Below are positions 56,001-64,000 of a DNA stretch of 64,000 bases, one piece after another. The notes beneath the pieces were generated by a model. It was not told the origin of the DNA and searched no databases. It worked only from the letters and a program-made list of their open reading frames with translations. The stretch covers positions 5,642,001 to 5,706,000 of the forward strand of contig OZ004592.1 of assembly GCA_963924555.1 (NCBI GenBank), read 5' to 3'. Within the stretch, counting starts at the first letter, position 1. Every line of letters starts with the position of its first letter. This stretch comes from Crambe crambe (lineage: Eukaryota; Porifera; Demospongiae; Poecilosclerida; Crambeidae). The position numbers and the translations under genes were made by a program.

Positions 56001-57517
56001 TTTGATTAACCACATCCTCTTTATTATACCCAGATGATGGCCTAAGTATTAGCTACCCTACTTTACCAGCGTACAGGATCAGAAGTGAGGTGCAGGCTGA
56101 ATAAAGAAGCACAGAAATTTTAGATCGAGATGTGCATTATTTAGGGTAAAAACGTGCTGGGCGCATGCGCCTCACCGATGTGATTATTGAACTCTGACCC
56201 AATGCTGCTCTTTCTGTGAGTGTAATATTAAACTGCTTGCTAGATGATCAGCTTTAGGATAGATAACTATAGAAGCGAGCCTACTGAAAAAGCTAGCTAG
56301 CAGCTGAGGGGGGTCCTCGAGCACCCTGAGCACCTCGCTAGATACGCCACTGCAATAGTAAAAACAGTGGATTCCCTTCCCAATTAACACAATAAAAACA
56401 GTGAAATAATTGAGCAATAACAAGGGACCTGCAATATGGAACTTTACAGGCTGGTCAGTTTGATATTGAAAATGGTTGGTCTGTCGATGAGAGAAACTGG
56501 GCTATCTTGACTGCAGCTGAAAATGCTGTTGAAACTGCTGAACAGGTATAATCAGGACGTGTTTTAGTGGTGGAATTTGTGAAAAGCCTTTCTTTATTGA
56601 TTACCCACAGATGAACAATGGGGTGAGACTGAGTGAAGTACAGGAGCCCACGTCATCTGCCAATGTGTGTTATTGTATATTTATGTACACATACATATAA
56701 TGCATATATGCGAGGGACACAACAACACACACAACCATGTATTATTGTATTTTCATGTGAGTGATCACATACACACACCATACACACATACACACACTTC
56801 CCCTTTCTTGCTGGCAGGGTGCTGAACTAGCCTGGCATTTCTTCTTGCCTGGCCTGACCTCTGGCTACATGTACTATGGTTCAGTGGAGGACATGCCAGT
56901 GAAGCAAACCGTTGCGGCCAACATTGCTTTCTCATACGCCACCAAGTTCATAGAACAGTCAGTCACATGATGTCCTCATTATCCAGTCACCATACTCTGT
57001 CCATATCATACAAATTACAGGTGCAAGTGTGCCGATCAGACTCCTCCCACTGTTTGGACATTGCAGCGGTTGCCATGGAACCCAGGTGCCTGTGGCATGG
57101 GAGAACTCTGGGGGTATAAATACACACCAATGTCTAAGTAGGCGGAGTCACCACACCCACATACAGTGTATATTATCTAATTCCGATATCCTCTCAGTGA
57201 CTTCTACGTATGGACCTTCATTTATGATGTTTCTGGTGTGAAATCCGTCCTCTTCAACTACAGGATGGACAAGGATGGTGTCAATCCAATAGATGACAAT
57301 GCAAATGAGGTTTATCTGTCAGGTATGCAAGTGGTTTCTCTTATCTTGTTAGATCCAATACTGAAACATGGAGCAGTTCACATTATGTAAGATGAATTAT
57401 TGATGTGTGACCAATTAGCAGTGCCATTCCAACTGCTCAACACTTGCTCCAAGTGATTACAACTTAGTTTTTAATACGTGTAATTTCATTTTTGTAGAGG
57501 AAGATGACTATGAATAG
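51658..57517 (+). CDS. Secreted GH57-like glycoside hydrolase, intact copy B, about 581 aa
   Basis: Fifteen exons join in phase: 51658-51755, 51782-51921, 51980-52059, 52193-52377, 52439-52512, 52900-53009, 53252-53308, 53524-53679, 53862-54047, 55620-55781, 56450-56545, 56818-56957, 57021-57137, 57198-57322 and 57498-57517. The start MENFFLLCSMLSVGCGA looks like a signal peptide, so the protein is secreted or vacuolar. The body resembles prokaryotic glycoside hydrolase family 57 proteins (alpha-glucan-active): HPRDNLDDIFGKDDRV, SFTYHHALTTLID, GFFPAEMVFTERAIPVL, EWVIVANNHISRAC, LLAHDGDNAFGGG, HVEDGGWINPDGDFGSPQ, AWHFFLPGLTSGYMYYG and DFYVWTFIYDVSGVKSV. Catalytic residues cannot be assigned by eye. 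Intron 2 uses a GC donor. The protein stops soon after VYLS with EEDDYE, which looks shorter than the family, so the C-terminus may be truncated. Confidence 0.78.
53673..53775. repeat. 22 bp minisatellite seeded by the exon 8 donor
   Basis: The exon 8 end and donor (CCATG|GTAACTAG) are followed by TAAATTATA, and this 22 bp unit is repeated four times in copy B but present about once in copy A (42331-42365). Each unit recreates an ATG|GTAACT donor-like site. Confidence 0.85.
54233..54921. mobile_element. hAT-type non-autonomous transposon, 689 bp, 8 bp TSD
   Basis: Terminal inverted repeats TAGRGACATGYAAATTATGC at both ends; the exact 8 bp target duplication GTTGTAAA flanks it (54225-54232 and 54922-54929). 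An 8 bp TSD and a TAG-type terminus indicate the hAT superfamily. It sits in intron 9 of GH57-like copy B, within the donor-derived minisatellite, and is absent from copy A. The interior is AT-rich and carries repeated GCATAATAGG motifs, with no transposase. Confidence 0.85.
54446..54659. mobile_element. Possible nested element inside the hAT-type MITE
   Basis: CAGAGCCGGAGCCAC at the left and the reverse complement of CACGGCCGGAGGCAC at the right form imperfect inverted repeats about 214 bp apart, flanked by TTATT on both sides. The internal GTGGTACAGCCATAG and GTGGTACGGCCATGG are related. Element status is tentative. Confidence 0.45.
55008..55545. mobile_element. Tc1/mariner-type MITE, 538 bp, TA target duplication
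   Basis: Perfect 20 bp TIR CCGTAAATCGGGAAATTTTC at 55008-55027 and its reverse complement at 55526-55545, flanked by TA on both sides. Copy A has the empty site GGATACGTGG near 42970. A subterminal stretch (AATTCGCGG followed by TCAAA) occurs as a direct repeat near 55045 and 55458. No coding capacity. Confidence 0.9.
55911..56352. mobile_element. TIR transposon remnant (hAT-like ends), 442 bp
   Basis: The 15 bp TIR CAGTGGCGTATCTAG at both ends; flanked by CAATA on both sides (5 bp visible duplication). Absent from the matching intron 10 of copy A (about 43365-43375). It contains a GCGCATGCGC palindrome at 56161-56170. CAGTGGCG ends are common in hAT-like MITEs, but an 8 bp TSD is not seen. 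Confidence 0.8.
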
Positions 57518-57820
57518 TCTGTTTTATATGTACTTGTGATATTTCCGTGTAGAAGTTCAGTATTGTACTGTGAGCTTTTGGTCATGTGTTTAATAGCTAT
57601 CCTTCCATGAGATATGGGAGCAGAATTGGCCAGAGAGTGAATGCATCATTTCTACCTGGGACACTGATGTTGATATATAAACATTGTAAAAACATGATAA
57701 GTTTCAATATCATAATGCAATGCTATTCTTTGAATGTTTGCTTTCTGCATGTGTACATAAGAGTTAGCTACTGCAAGTCTTCATTTTGAGCGAGTTAGTC
57801 GTATATGATATTATCATGAA

Positions 57821-59509
57821 ATGACCTTCAATAATAATTCTGCTCTTGATCTGTGCAATATCTCCAATGTGGACATCATATCAAGACCAGTGGTTGGTGT
57901 GACAAAAAAGTCTTCTTTGCGTTATCGATTCCAAATTTTCAAGAGCAAAGGAGCTGTCATTGCTCTTCTGTGGAGTTTCACAGGTTTATTAATGTACTGT
58001 TTTCTTTCACAAAATCAGTCACCGTTATTGATCCATGACAAGGCCATCAGTGGAAATGTTGTGGTTAGTGTCGGAGTCTTTGTGTATCCCATATTTGGCT
58101 GGCTAGCTGACGTGCATTTTGGTAGATACAACACAATCAAATGGAGTTTGAGGTTTATGTGTTTTGTTTCAATCGCCTTTTGCTCAGTTTCAGCTGTGCT
58201 TTCGTCTGGAATAATTCGGCCATCAGCATTCGACACATATCATCATGCCATTAGGTGGATCATGTATCTCTCCAATACTGTGTCTCTCGGTGGACTCCAG
58301 GCTAATGTGGCTCAATTCGGTATTGATCAGCTTATTGATGCATCATCTGGTGAAATCACTTCGTTCATAAGATGGTTCTTTTGGATGTTTTATCTGGCTG
58401 AGTTTATGGTCAGTTTAACTCAAGTTTGCATCTGTCATCAGTACAAACTGGTGGCTCTTTTATTACTCCCAGTCTGTCTCAGTTTTGCACTGTGCATTGA
58501 TTTTTTCTTCAATGGATTACTTACCAAAGAGCCTACATCTAAAAATCCACTTACACTAATCTTCCGAGTGCTGAAATATGCCATAAAGAACAAATACCCT
58601 CGTCTAAGGAGTGCTTTTGCCTACTGGGACAGTCAGCGTTGTTCTAGAATTGATCTTGGCAAGAATAAATATGGAGGACCATTCTCTACCGAAGAAGTGG
58701 AAAGTGTGAAAATATTCTGGCGTATTGTGGGTGTGATGGTTGCTTGTAGTTTCTTTGCTGGATTGGTTATCAATATCTTGTCTGTTGGTTACAAAATGGA
58801 ATATCATTTTCACGACAACAGTTATGTACGTGAGAATAAGAACAATGGTTGTGATTATGGCTTCATGAGGGGCTGTTTGCGACACATTCTTATCAAGCAC
58901 TCTGGGGCTGCATTTATGATTCTTTTCATTCCTTTATTCGAGTTTGTATTTTATCCCCTTTTCAAGAGGTATTTCAATCCATCTATCCTGAAGAAGTTTT
59001 TGGGGGGAATTATCCTATCTATACTTGGTTTGTTGGGATTCATGTGCTTAGAGTTCATAGGTCATCACCAGAGCGACACAAATAACACCATTGTTTGTTT
59101 ATTATCAGCAAAGGAGTATAAAAGTGGCCATGTTCTGCCACTGAGTTACGAGTGGATAACAATTCCCAGCATCATATTGTACATTGGCTGTTTCACCCTA
59201 TTAGCATCAGGTGGGGAGTTCCTCTGCTCTCAGTCACCTTACTCCATGAAGGGGCTTCTGTTTGGTCTTCTTTATGGTTTCGTCGGATTCTTTATCATTG
59301 TTCTTATTGCTGTGTTGCAGTTAGTCCTATGGCTTATCAACAAGTTTTCAACCGTTCACTATGGGTGTGGCATTTGGTACATGCTCTTCATCTTTGTCCT
59401 TTGTTTGCTCAGCCTAGTGCTATACTGCTGTGTGTACAAGTGCTACTACAGAAAGAGACTGAGAGATGAAAACTCACAGAATTTGGAGGAAAATAGTTAT
59501 TTCTCATAA
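57821..59509 (+). CDS. POT/SLC15-like transporter (unit B), 562 aa
   Basis: This intronless gene starts MTFNNNSALDLCNISN at 57821 and is the unit B duplicate of 44808-46481. Blocks are the same: GWLADVHFGRYNTIKWS, FGIDQLIDASSGEITSFIRW, KNKYPRLRSAFAYWDS, KYGGPFSTEEVESVKIFW and SQSPYSMKGLLFG. Differences from the unit A copy are scattered conservative substitutions with the frame preserved over 1.69 kb, as expected if both copies are under purifying selection. It ends with EENSYFS after the basic tail. A poly(A) signal AATAAA follows near 59715. Confidence 0.88.
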   Translation: MTFNNNSALDLCNISNVDIISRPVVGVTKKSSLRYRFQIFKSKGAVIALLWSFTGLLMYCFLSQNQSPLLIHDKAISGNVVVSVGVFVYPIFGWLADVHFGRYNTIKWSLRFMCFVSIAFCSVSAVLSSGIIRPSAFDTYHHAIRWIMYLSNTVSLGGLQANVAQFGIDQLIDASSGEITSFIRWFFWMFYLAEFMVSLTQVCICHQYKLVALLLLPVCLSFALCIDFFFNGLLTKEPTSKNPLTLIFRVLKYAIKNKYPRLRSAFAYWDSQRCSRIDLGKNKYGGPFSTEEVESVKIFWRIVGVMVACSFFAGLVINILSVGYKMEYHFHDNSYVRENKNNGCDYGFMRGCLRHILIKHSGAAFMILFIPLFEFVFYPLFKRYFNPSILKKFLGGIILSILGLLGFMCLEFIGHHQSDTNNTIVCLLSAKEYKSGHVLPLSYEWITIPSIILYIGCFTLLASGGEFLCSQSPYSMKGLLFGLLYGFVGFFIIVLIAVLQLVLWLINKFSTVHYGCGIWYMLFIFVLCLLSLVLYCCVYKCYYRKRLRDENSQNLEENSYFS

Positions 59510-59893
59510 GGCTCTGAATAATGTTCATTTAATTATATAACCAATTCCATCATATGGAGTTTGATGTGCTGTAACTATTTGAGTATTGAGTCTTGAAGGG
59601 AAGTCTATCTGACATTGCATGGCTATAAATATGGTCTGGGACTTAGCATTCCCAAAGTGTACTTGTTTGAAGTGTGCAATGACTTTGATTTTGAAAGTAG
59701 AGTAGCTATTTATCAATAAACTGTTGTGCAAACATAAACTGGATAACGTAAATATTTCTTATTTATGAGATTGAAGCCACGATAATTATCGTCAGCAGCC
59801 TGTAATAAAATCTGTGCATAGTGCGTGCATACTAAGTTCAGTGTTGCATATATTATAGAGCAGCTATTCTGTGCTAGTTATATCAGACAACTA

Positions 59894-60202
59894 ATGGCAA
59901 CTAAAAATGCTTCAACTTTATGCAATGTGACCCAGGACAGTAGCATGGTGAGACATCCACCTCTCTCCAGAGCTGCACCTAGACCAATGATCTCCGTGAC
60001 GAAAAAGTTACATTTACTACGCTACAATTTCAAAATTTTCAGGAGCAAAGGTGCTCTCATAGCACTACTGCTGTGCTCTTGTGCACTCTTTGTGTATAAT
60101 TTTCTCATAATTTTCTCATGCTTCATCTCCCCACCACTGGATCTCCACTCCTTGATGGCAATCTTGCTGTTAATATGGGCCTCTTTCTGTACCCAGTGTT
60201 TT
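59894..60202 (+). pseudogene. 5' fragment of a POT transporter (unit B, second copy)
   Basis: It encodes MATKNASTLCNVTQDSS and TM1 like 46926-47200, then is cut at about 60202, where sequence jumps to a copy of the POT upstream region. Only about 100 codons remain. Confidence 0.85.
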
Positions 60203-60571
60203 TGTAGTGGAAGTGACTACGAATAGTCTGTTCCAATTCCACATATGTACGTGTGATATTTCCAGGTAGAAGTTCGGTTTTGTAATATGAGCTTTTGGTC
60301 ATGTGTTTAATAGCTAATTCTAACATCCTTCCATGAGATATGGGAGTGGAATTGGCCAGAGAGTGAATGCATCATTTCTACCTGGGACACTGATGTTGGT
60401 ATATAAACATTGTAAAAGCATGATAAATTTCAATATCATAATGCAATCTTCTTCAACGATAGCTTTGTGCAGCAGCTGAATGTTTGGCTTGAGTATGTAG
60501 AGTTACTCCAAGTCTGCATTTTGATTATAACCAGCAAGCTAGCTAGTTTTCGTTATGTATATATCATAAAA

Positions 60572-61762
60572 ATGACCTTCAACCTTCAATAATAAATCTG
60601 CTCTTGATCTGTGCAATATCTCCAATGTGGACATCATATCAAGACCAGTGGATGGTGTGACAAAAAAGTCTTCATTGCGTTTTCAATTCCAAATTTTCAA
60701 GAGCAAAGGAGCTGTCATTGCTCTTCTGTGGTGTTTCACAGGTTTATTAATGTTCTGTTTTCTTTCACAAAATCAGTCACCGTTATTGATCCATGACAAG
60801 GCCATCTGTGGAAATGTTGTAGTTAGTATCGGAGTCTTTGTGTTAGCTGACATGCATTTTGGTAGATACAGCACAATCAAATGGAGTTTGAAGTTTATGT
60901 GTTTCGTTTCAATCGCCTTTTGCTCAGTTTCAGCTGTGCTTTCATCTGGAATAATTCAACTGTCAGCATTCGACACATATCATTGGTCAGTTTAACTCAA
61001 GTTTGCGTCTGTCATCAGTACAAACTGGTGGCTCTCTTATTACTCCCAGCTTGTCTCAGTTTTGCACTGTACATTGATTTTTTCTTCAATGGCTTACTTT
61101 CCAAAGAGCGTACATTTAAGAATCCACTTACACATTATAATCTTCTGAGTGCTGAAATATACCTTAAAGAACAAGTACCCCCTTTACCTACTGGGACAGT
61201 CAGCATTGTTCTAGAATTGATCTTGACAAGAGTAAATATGGTGGACCATTCTCTACCGAAGAAGTGGAAAGTGTGAAAATATTCTGGCATATTGTGGGTG
61301 TGATGGTTGCTTGTAGTTTCTTTGTTGGATTGGTTATCAATATCTTGTCTGTTGGTTACAAAATGGTTTCACGACAACAGTTATGTACGTGAGAATAAGA
61401 ACAATGGTTGTGATTATGGCTTCATGAGGGGCTGTTTGCGACACATTCTTATCGAGCACTCTGGGGCTGCATTTATGATTCTTTTCATTCCTTTATTCGA
61501 GTTTGTATTTTATCCCCTTTTCAAGAGGTATTTCAATCCATCTATCTTGAAGAAGTTTTTTGGGGGGAATTATCCTATCTATGCTTGATTTGTTGGGATT
61601 CATGTGCTTAGAGTTCATAGGTCATCACCAGAGCGACGCAAATAACACCATTGTTTGTTTATTATCAGCAAAGGAGTATAAAAGTGGCCACTGAGCTACG
61701 AGTGGATATCAATTCCCATCATCATATTATACATCGGCTGTTTCACCCTATTAGCATCAGGA
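60572..61762 (+). pseudogene. POT/SLC15-like transporter pseudogene (unit C, first copy)
   Basis: Similar to 57821-59509. The start region has an early stop (ATGACCTTCAACCTTCAATAA). The YPIFGW segment before LADMHFGRYSTIKWS is deleted. A large deletion joins DTYH to SLTQVCVCHQ, the central loop is frameshifted near 61130-61200, the MEYHF segment is lost, and the last 150 codons are missing. No functional product is possible. Confidence 0.9.
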
Positions 61763-61790
61763 TCATATGGAGTTTGATGTGCTGTAACTA

Positions 61791-62230
61791 CCGTAATCGT
61801 ATAAATTTTCGGAGGTTTAAAATTTCGTGATTTCCGGATTGTTCCTATAATAAAAAATTTCCACAGGTCTAATTTTCGTACGTACGTAGCAAGCACATGC
61901 GCCGCGTATATTAATAGCTATATCATTGCCTGCTGCTGGGGCCGAGTGACATGCAAGAAAAGCTGGGCTGGCGACGGCCAAACTAAAATCTAGACTGCTA
62001 TGGAAGGCGAGACGCTTCGTTGTAGAAGCAAGAGAGACAGGTAACGGCGGTAATGAAGCATGATACTCTCGACTATCTGTTTTCCAGCTGCTATCGATAT
62101 CACACACGCATGCGCATCGTCGTCATATATGACGTCATAGTACTAAGACTTAGTTTATTATTTTCGAGGATTCTGATCGACTACGAAAAAAACGAAAATA
62201 AAACCCCATCGAAAATTTATACGATTACGG
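61791..62230. mobile_element. Tc1/mariner-type MITE, 440 bp, TA target duplication
   Basis: Perfect inverted ends beginning CCGTAATCGTATAAATTTTC, 21 bp in total (61791-61811 and 62210-62230), flanked by TA. The empty site is seen in units A (46560-46575) and B (59570). The ends resemble the 55008 element (CCGTAA...) but the interior differs. It carries CGCATGCGCA (62107-62116) and a full CRE TGACGTCA (62130-62137). Confidence 0.9.
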
Positions 62231-62578
62231 TATGTGAGTATGTGTTTTAATAGCCTTGAGGGGAAGTTTGTCTGACATTGGCTATAGGACTTAGCATTCC
62301 CAAAGTGTACTTACTTGAAGTGTGTGATGGCTTTGAAAATGGTTTACATTGTGTTCTCAATAAACTGTTGTGCAAACATTATGATATCTTAACTGGATAA
62401 CGTACATATTAGTTCTTATTTATGAGATTGAAGCCACAATAATTATTGTCAGCAGCCTGTAATGAAATCTGTGCATTGTGCATGCATACTAAGTTCAGGT
62501 ATTGTAGTGTTGCAGTGTTGCATGCATATATTATAGAGCAGCTGTTCTGTGCTATAGTTTATATATATCAGACAACTA

Positions 62579-63665
62579 ATGGCAACTAAGAATGCTTCAA
62601 CTTTACGCAATGTCTCCAACGTGACCCAGGACAGTAGCATGGTGAGACATCCACCTCTCTCCAGAGCTGGACCTAGACCGATAATCTCCGTGACGAAAAA
62701 GTTACGTTTACCTCGCTACAATTTCAAAATTTTCAGGAGCAAAGGTGCTCTCATAGCACTACTGCTGTGCTTCTGTGCACTCTTTGTGTACAACTTACTC
62801 ATGCTTCATCTCCCCATCACTGCATCTCCACTCCTTGATGGCAATCTTGCTGTTAATATGGGCCTCTTCCTGTACCCAGTGTCTGGTTGGTTGGCTGACG
62901 TTCATTTTGGAAGGTATATGGAGTCATCAAGTGGAGTCTTCGCTTGCTGTGGTTTGCGTCAATCACGTTCTGCTCAATATATACTCTGTTAACGTACTTG
63001 CCTTTACCATCTAAATCACTTCTCACCATGAAGTGGATTTTTTTCCTATTCAGTTCTTTATGCCTTGGTGGTGTACAGTCCAACATGGCTCAGTTTGCCG
63101 TAGACCAGCTTGCAGATGCATCCTCTGATGAAATCACCTCACTTATACGCTGGTTCTTTTGGGTGTGGTTCCTGAATGAAGCTCTTGTGAACGTTTCTCA
63201 AGTTTGCATCTGTCATCAGTACAAACTGGTGGCTCTTTTATTACTCCCAGCTTGTCTCAGTTTTGCACTCTGCATTGATTTTTTCTTCAGACATTTTGGC
63301 ATGTAGTAAGTGTGATCGCTGCTGGTAGCTTCTTTGCTGGATTGATCATTAACATTGATTCACTTCGCTATAACATGGCGCAACATTTCCAAGACTACAA
63401 TTTCGTACATGAAGATAGAGGCAGTAGCTGTGATCGTAACTTTATGAGGAGCTGATTTGTTGTGGAGCATTCTTGAGCCTGCTTTTTGGTTGTGTGTGTC
63501 CCCATATATGAATTTATGTGCATCCAGTTCTCAAGAGATACTTCAATCCATCCATCTTGAAGAAATTTTCGATTGGAATTGTCTTCACTCTGTTAGGGCT
63601 GTCAGGATTTTTGTGCATAGAGGTCATAGGGCATCACCAAGACAACTACAATAGCCAACAATCCC
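62579..63665 (+). pseudogene. POT/SLC15-like transporter pseudogene (unit C, second copy)
   Basis: It begins MATKNASTLRNVSNVTQDSS and is open through GLFLYPVSGWLADVHFGRY. It is then frameshifted by a 2 bp insertion near 62917 relative to 47262, resumes as LLWFASITFC to FALCIDFFF, loses the whole central loop (a jump to FWHVVSVIAAGSFFAGL near 63290), and has in-frame stops near 63450-63475. The last recognisable segment is FLCIEVIGHHQD near 63650. It keeps 5' sequence that the 46926 copy has lost. Confidence 0.88.
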
Positions 63666-63731
63666 TACATATACGTCGGGTAGCTTCAGATTATAGTGTA
63701 GTAATGTACGTATATGTAGGGATTGTTGGCT
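63653..63731. repeat. Perfect 24 bp inverted repeat with 31 nt loop
   Basis: The arm at 63653-63676 (AGCCAACAATCCCTACATAT, then ACGT) is the exact reverse complement of 63708-63731. It lies exactly where the transporter similarity ends, so it may be a foldback element or a palindromic break-repair scar. Confidence 0.85.
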
Positions 63732-64000
63732 GGATATACAGAACAAAGATTGATCCTTGTTTCCTTACTTTTTTGAGCAGTGGTCTCCCTACATCTTTTT
63801 TCATTTCAGGAAATGATTTTTCCCTTACTTGTTCCTGGTCTTTTTTCTTCTCTTTTATGGTTTTAGCTTTCATTCTTCTATGTGTATGCAGGGATAGATG
63901 AAAGAAGAATAGTTCTCCAATAGCATACCAGCCCACGAGTCAAGGTGTTGTGTCATTGTTGTATACTTGGAGGTCGAAGATGTTGAAATAGAGTCTACCG
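63732..64000. other. Right end of window, no gene recognised
   Basis: AT-rich sequence with pyrimidine-rich acceptor-like stretches but no coding similarity that I can recognise. Confidence 0.4.

Larger units (their letters stand above)
50155..60202. repeat. Segmental duplication unit B
   Basis: Direct copy of unit A (38765-47200), longer because of four transposon insertions and minisatellite growth. It ends at about 60202, where the 5' part of a POT copy is fused to a third copy of the POT upstream region (TTTTTGTAGTGGAAG, as at 44507). Confidence 0.88.
60203..63665. repeat. Duplication unit C (decayed POT pair)
   Basis: Third copy of the interval that runs from the GH57-like terminal exon (44507/57490) through two POT loci. 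It has large internal deletions and a MITE, and both transporters in it are dead. Confidence 0.8.

Overview
This is animal nuclear DNA. Genes are split by short GT-AG introns, poly(A) signals are AATAAA, and the recognisable genes are metazoan: the dynein-2 intermediate chain WDR34/DYNC2I2, the exocyst subunit EXOC6/Sec15, a Golgi/lysosomal apyrase of the ENTPD4/7 type, a TDRD9-like DEAH helicase and an Ig-domain membrane receptor. Very short introns, 200-330 bp divergent promoters and AT-rich spacers fit a compact early-branching animal genome. My best guess is a demosponge, but that is inference and not proven by the sequence.

Layout. 1-10.1 kb: minus-strand tandem array of intronless POT/SLC15-like transporters (three intact, two broken), with a recent local duplication (1-2165 vs 8190-10105) and a MITE that entered only one copy. 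10.4-10.9 kb: the first two exons of EXOC6 (minus), sharing a 232 bp promoter carrying an RFX X-box with DYNC2I2 (plus, 13 exons, 11.2-13.5 kb). 14.6-16.4 kb: single-Ig receptor with a tyrosine-rich tail (minus, 3 exons). 16.7-23.8 kb: a 20-exon Tudor + helical + SAM + poly-Q + CCHC protein (minus) with three related 76-nt box C/D snoRNAs in its introns. 24.1-28.0 kb: ENTPD4/7-like apyrase (plus, 9 exons). 28.2-40.1 kb: a two-exon gene for a ~3877-aa fusion of a FAM120/asteroid-like PIN (XPG-fold) region, a TDRD9-like DEAH helicase and two LOTUS-like winged-helix segments (minus).

40.3-63.7 kb: a nested duplication. Unit A (about 38.77-47.2 kb) holds the 5' end of the helicase gene, its divergent promoter, a secreted GH57-like glycoside hydrolase gene and POT transporters. 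Unit B (50.16-60.20 kb) is a direct copy of A, and unit C (60.20-63.67 kb) is a further decayed copy of the POT part. The GH57-like gene of A is broken by at least four lesions, while that of B reads through 15 exons. Unit B has gained three or four DNA transposons that A lacks, and unit C has one more, so the paralogous copies act as empty-site controls.

How the genes relate: the Tudor/SAM protein and the PIN-helicase-LOTUS protein lie about 4.5 kb apart with only the apyrase between them, and both have domain sets typical of germ-granule or small-RNA machinery; a shared pathway is inference. The POT array (12 loci) and the GH57-like enzyme could form a nutrient digestion and uptake module, again inference. 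All exon structures were worked out by hand from splice signals, reading-frame phase and family similarity.
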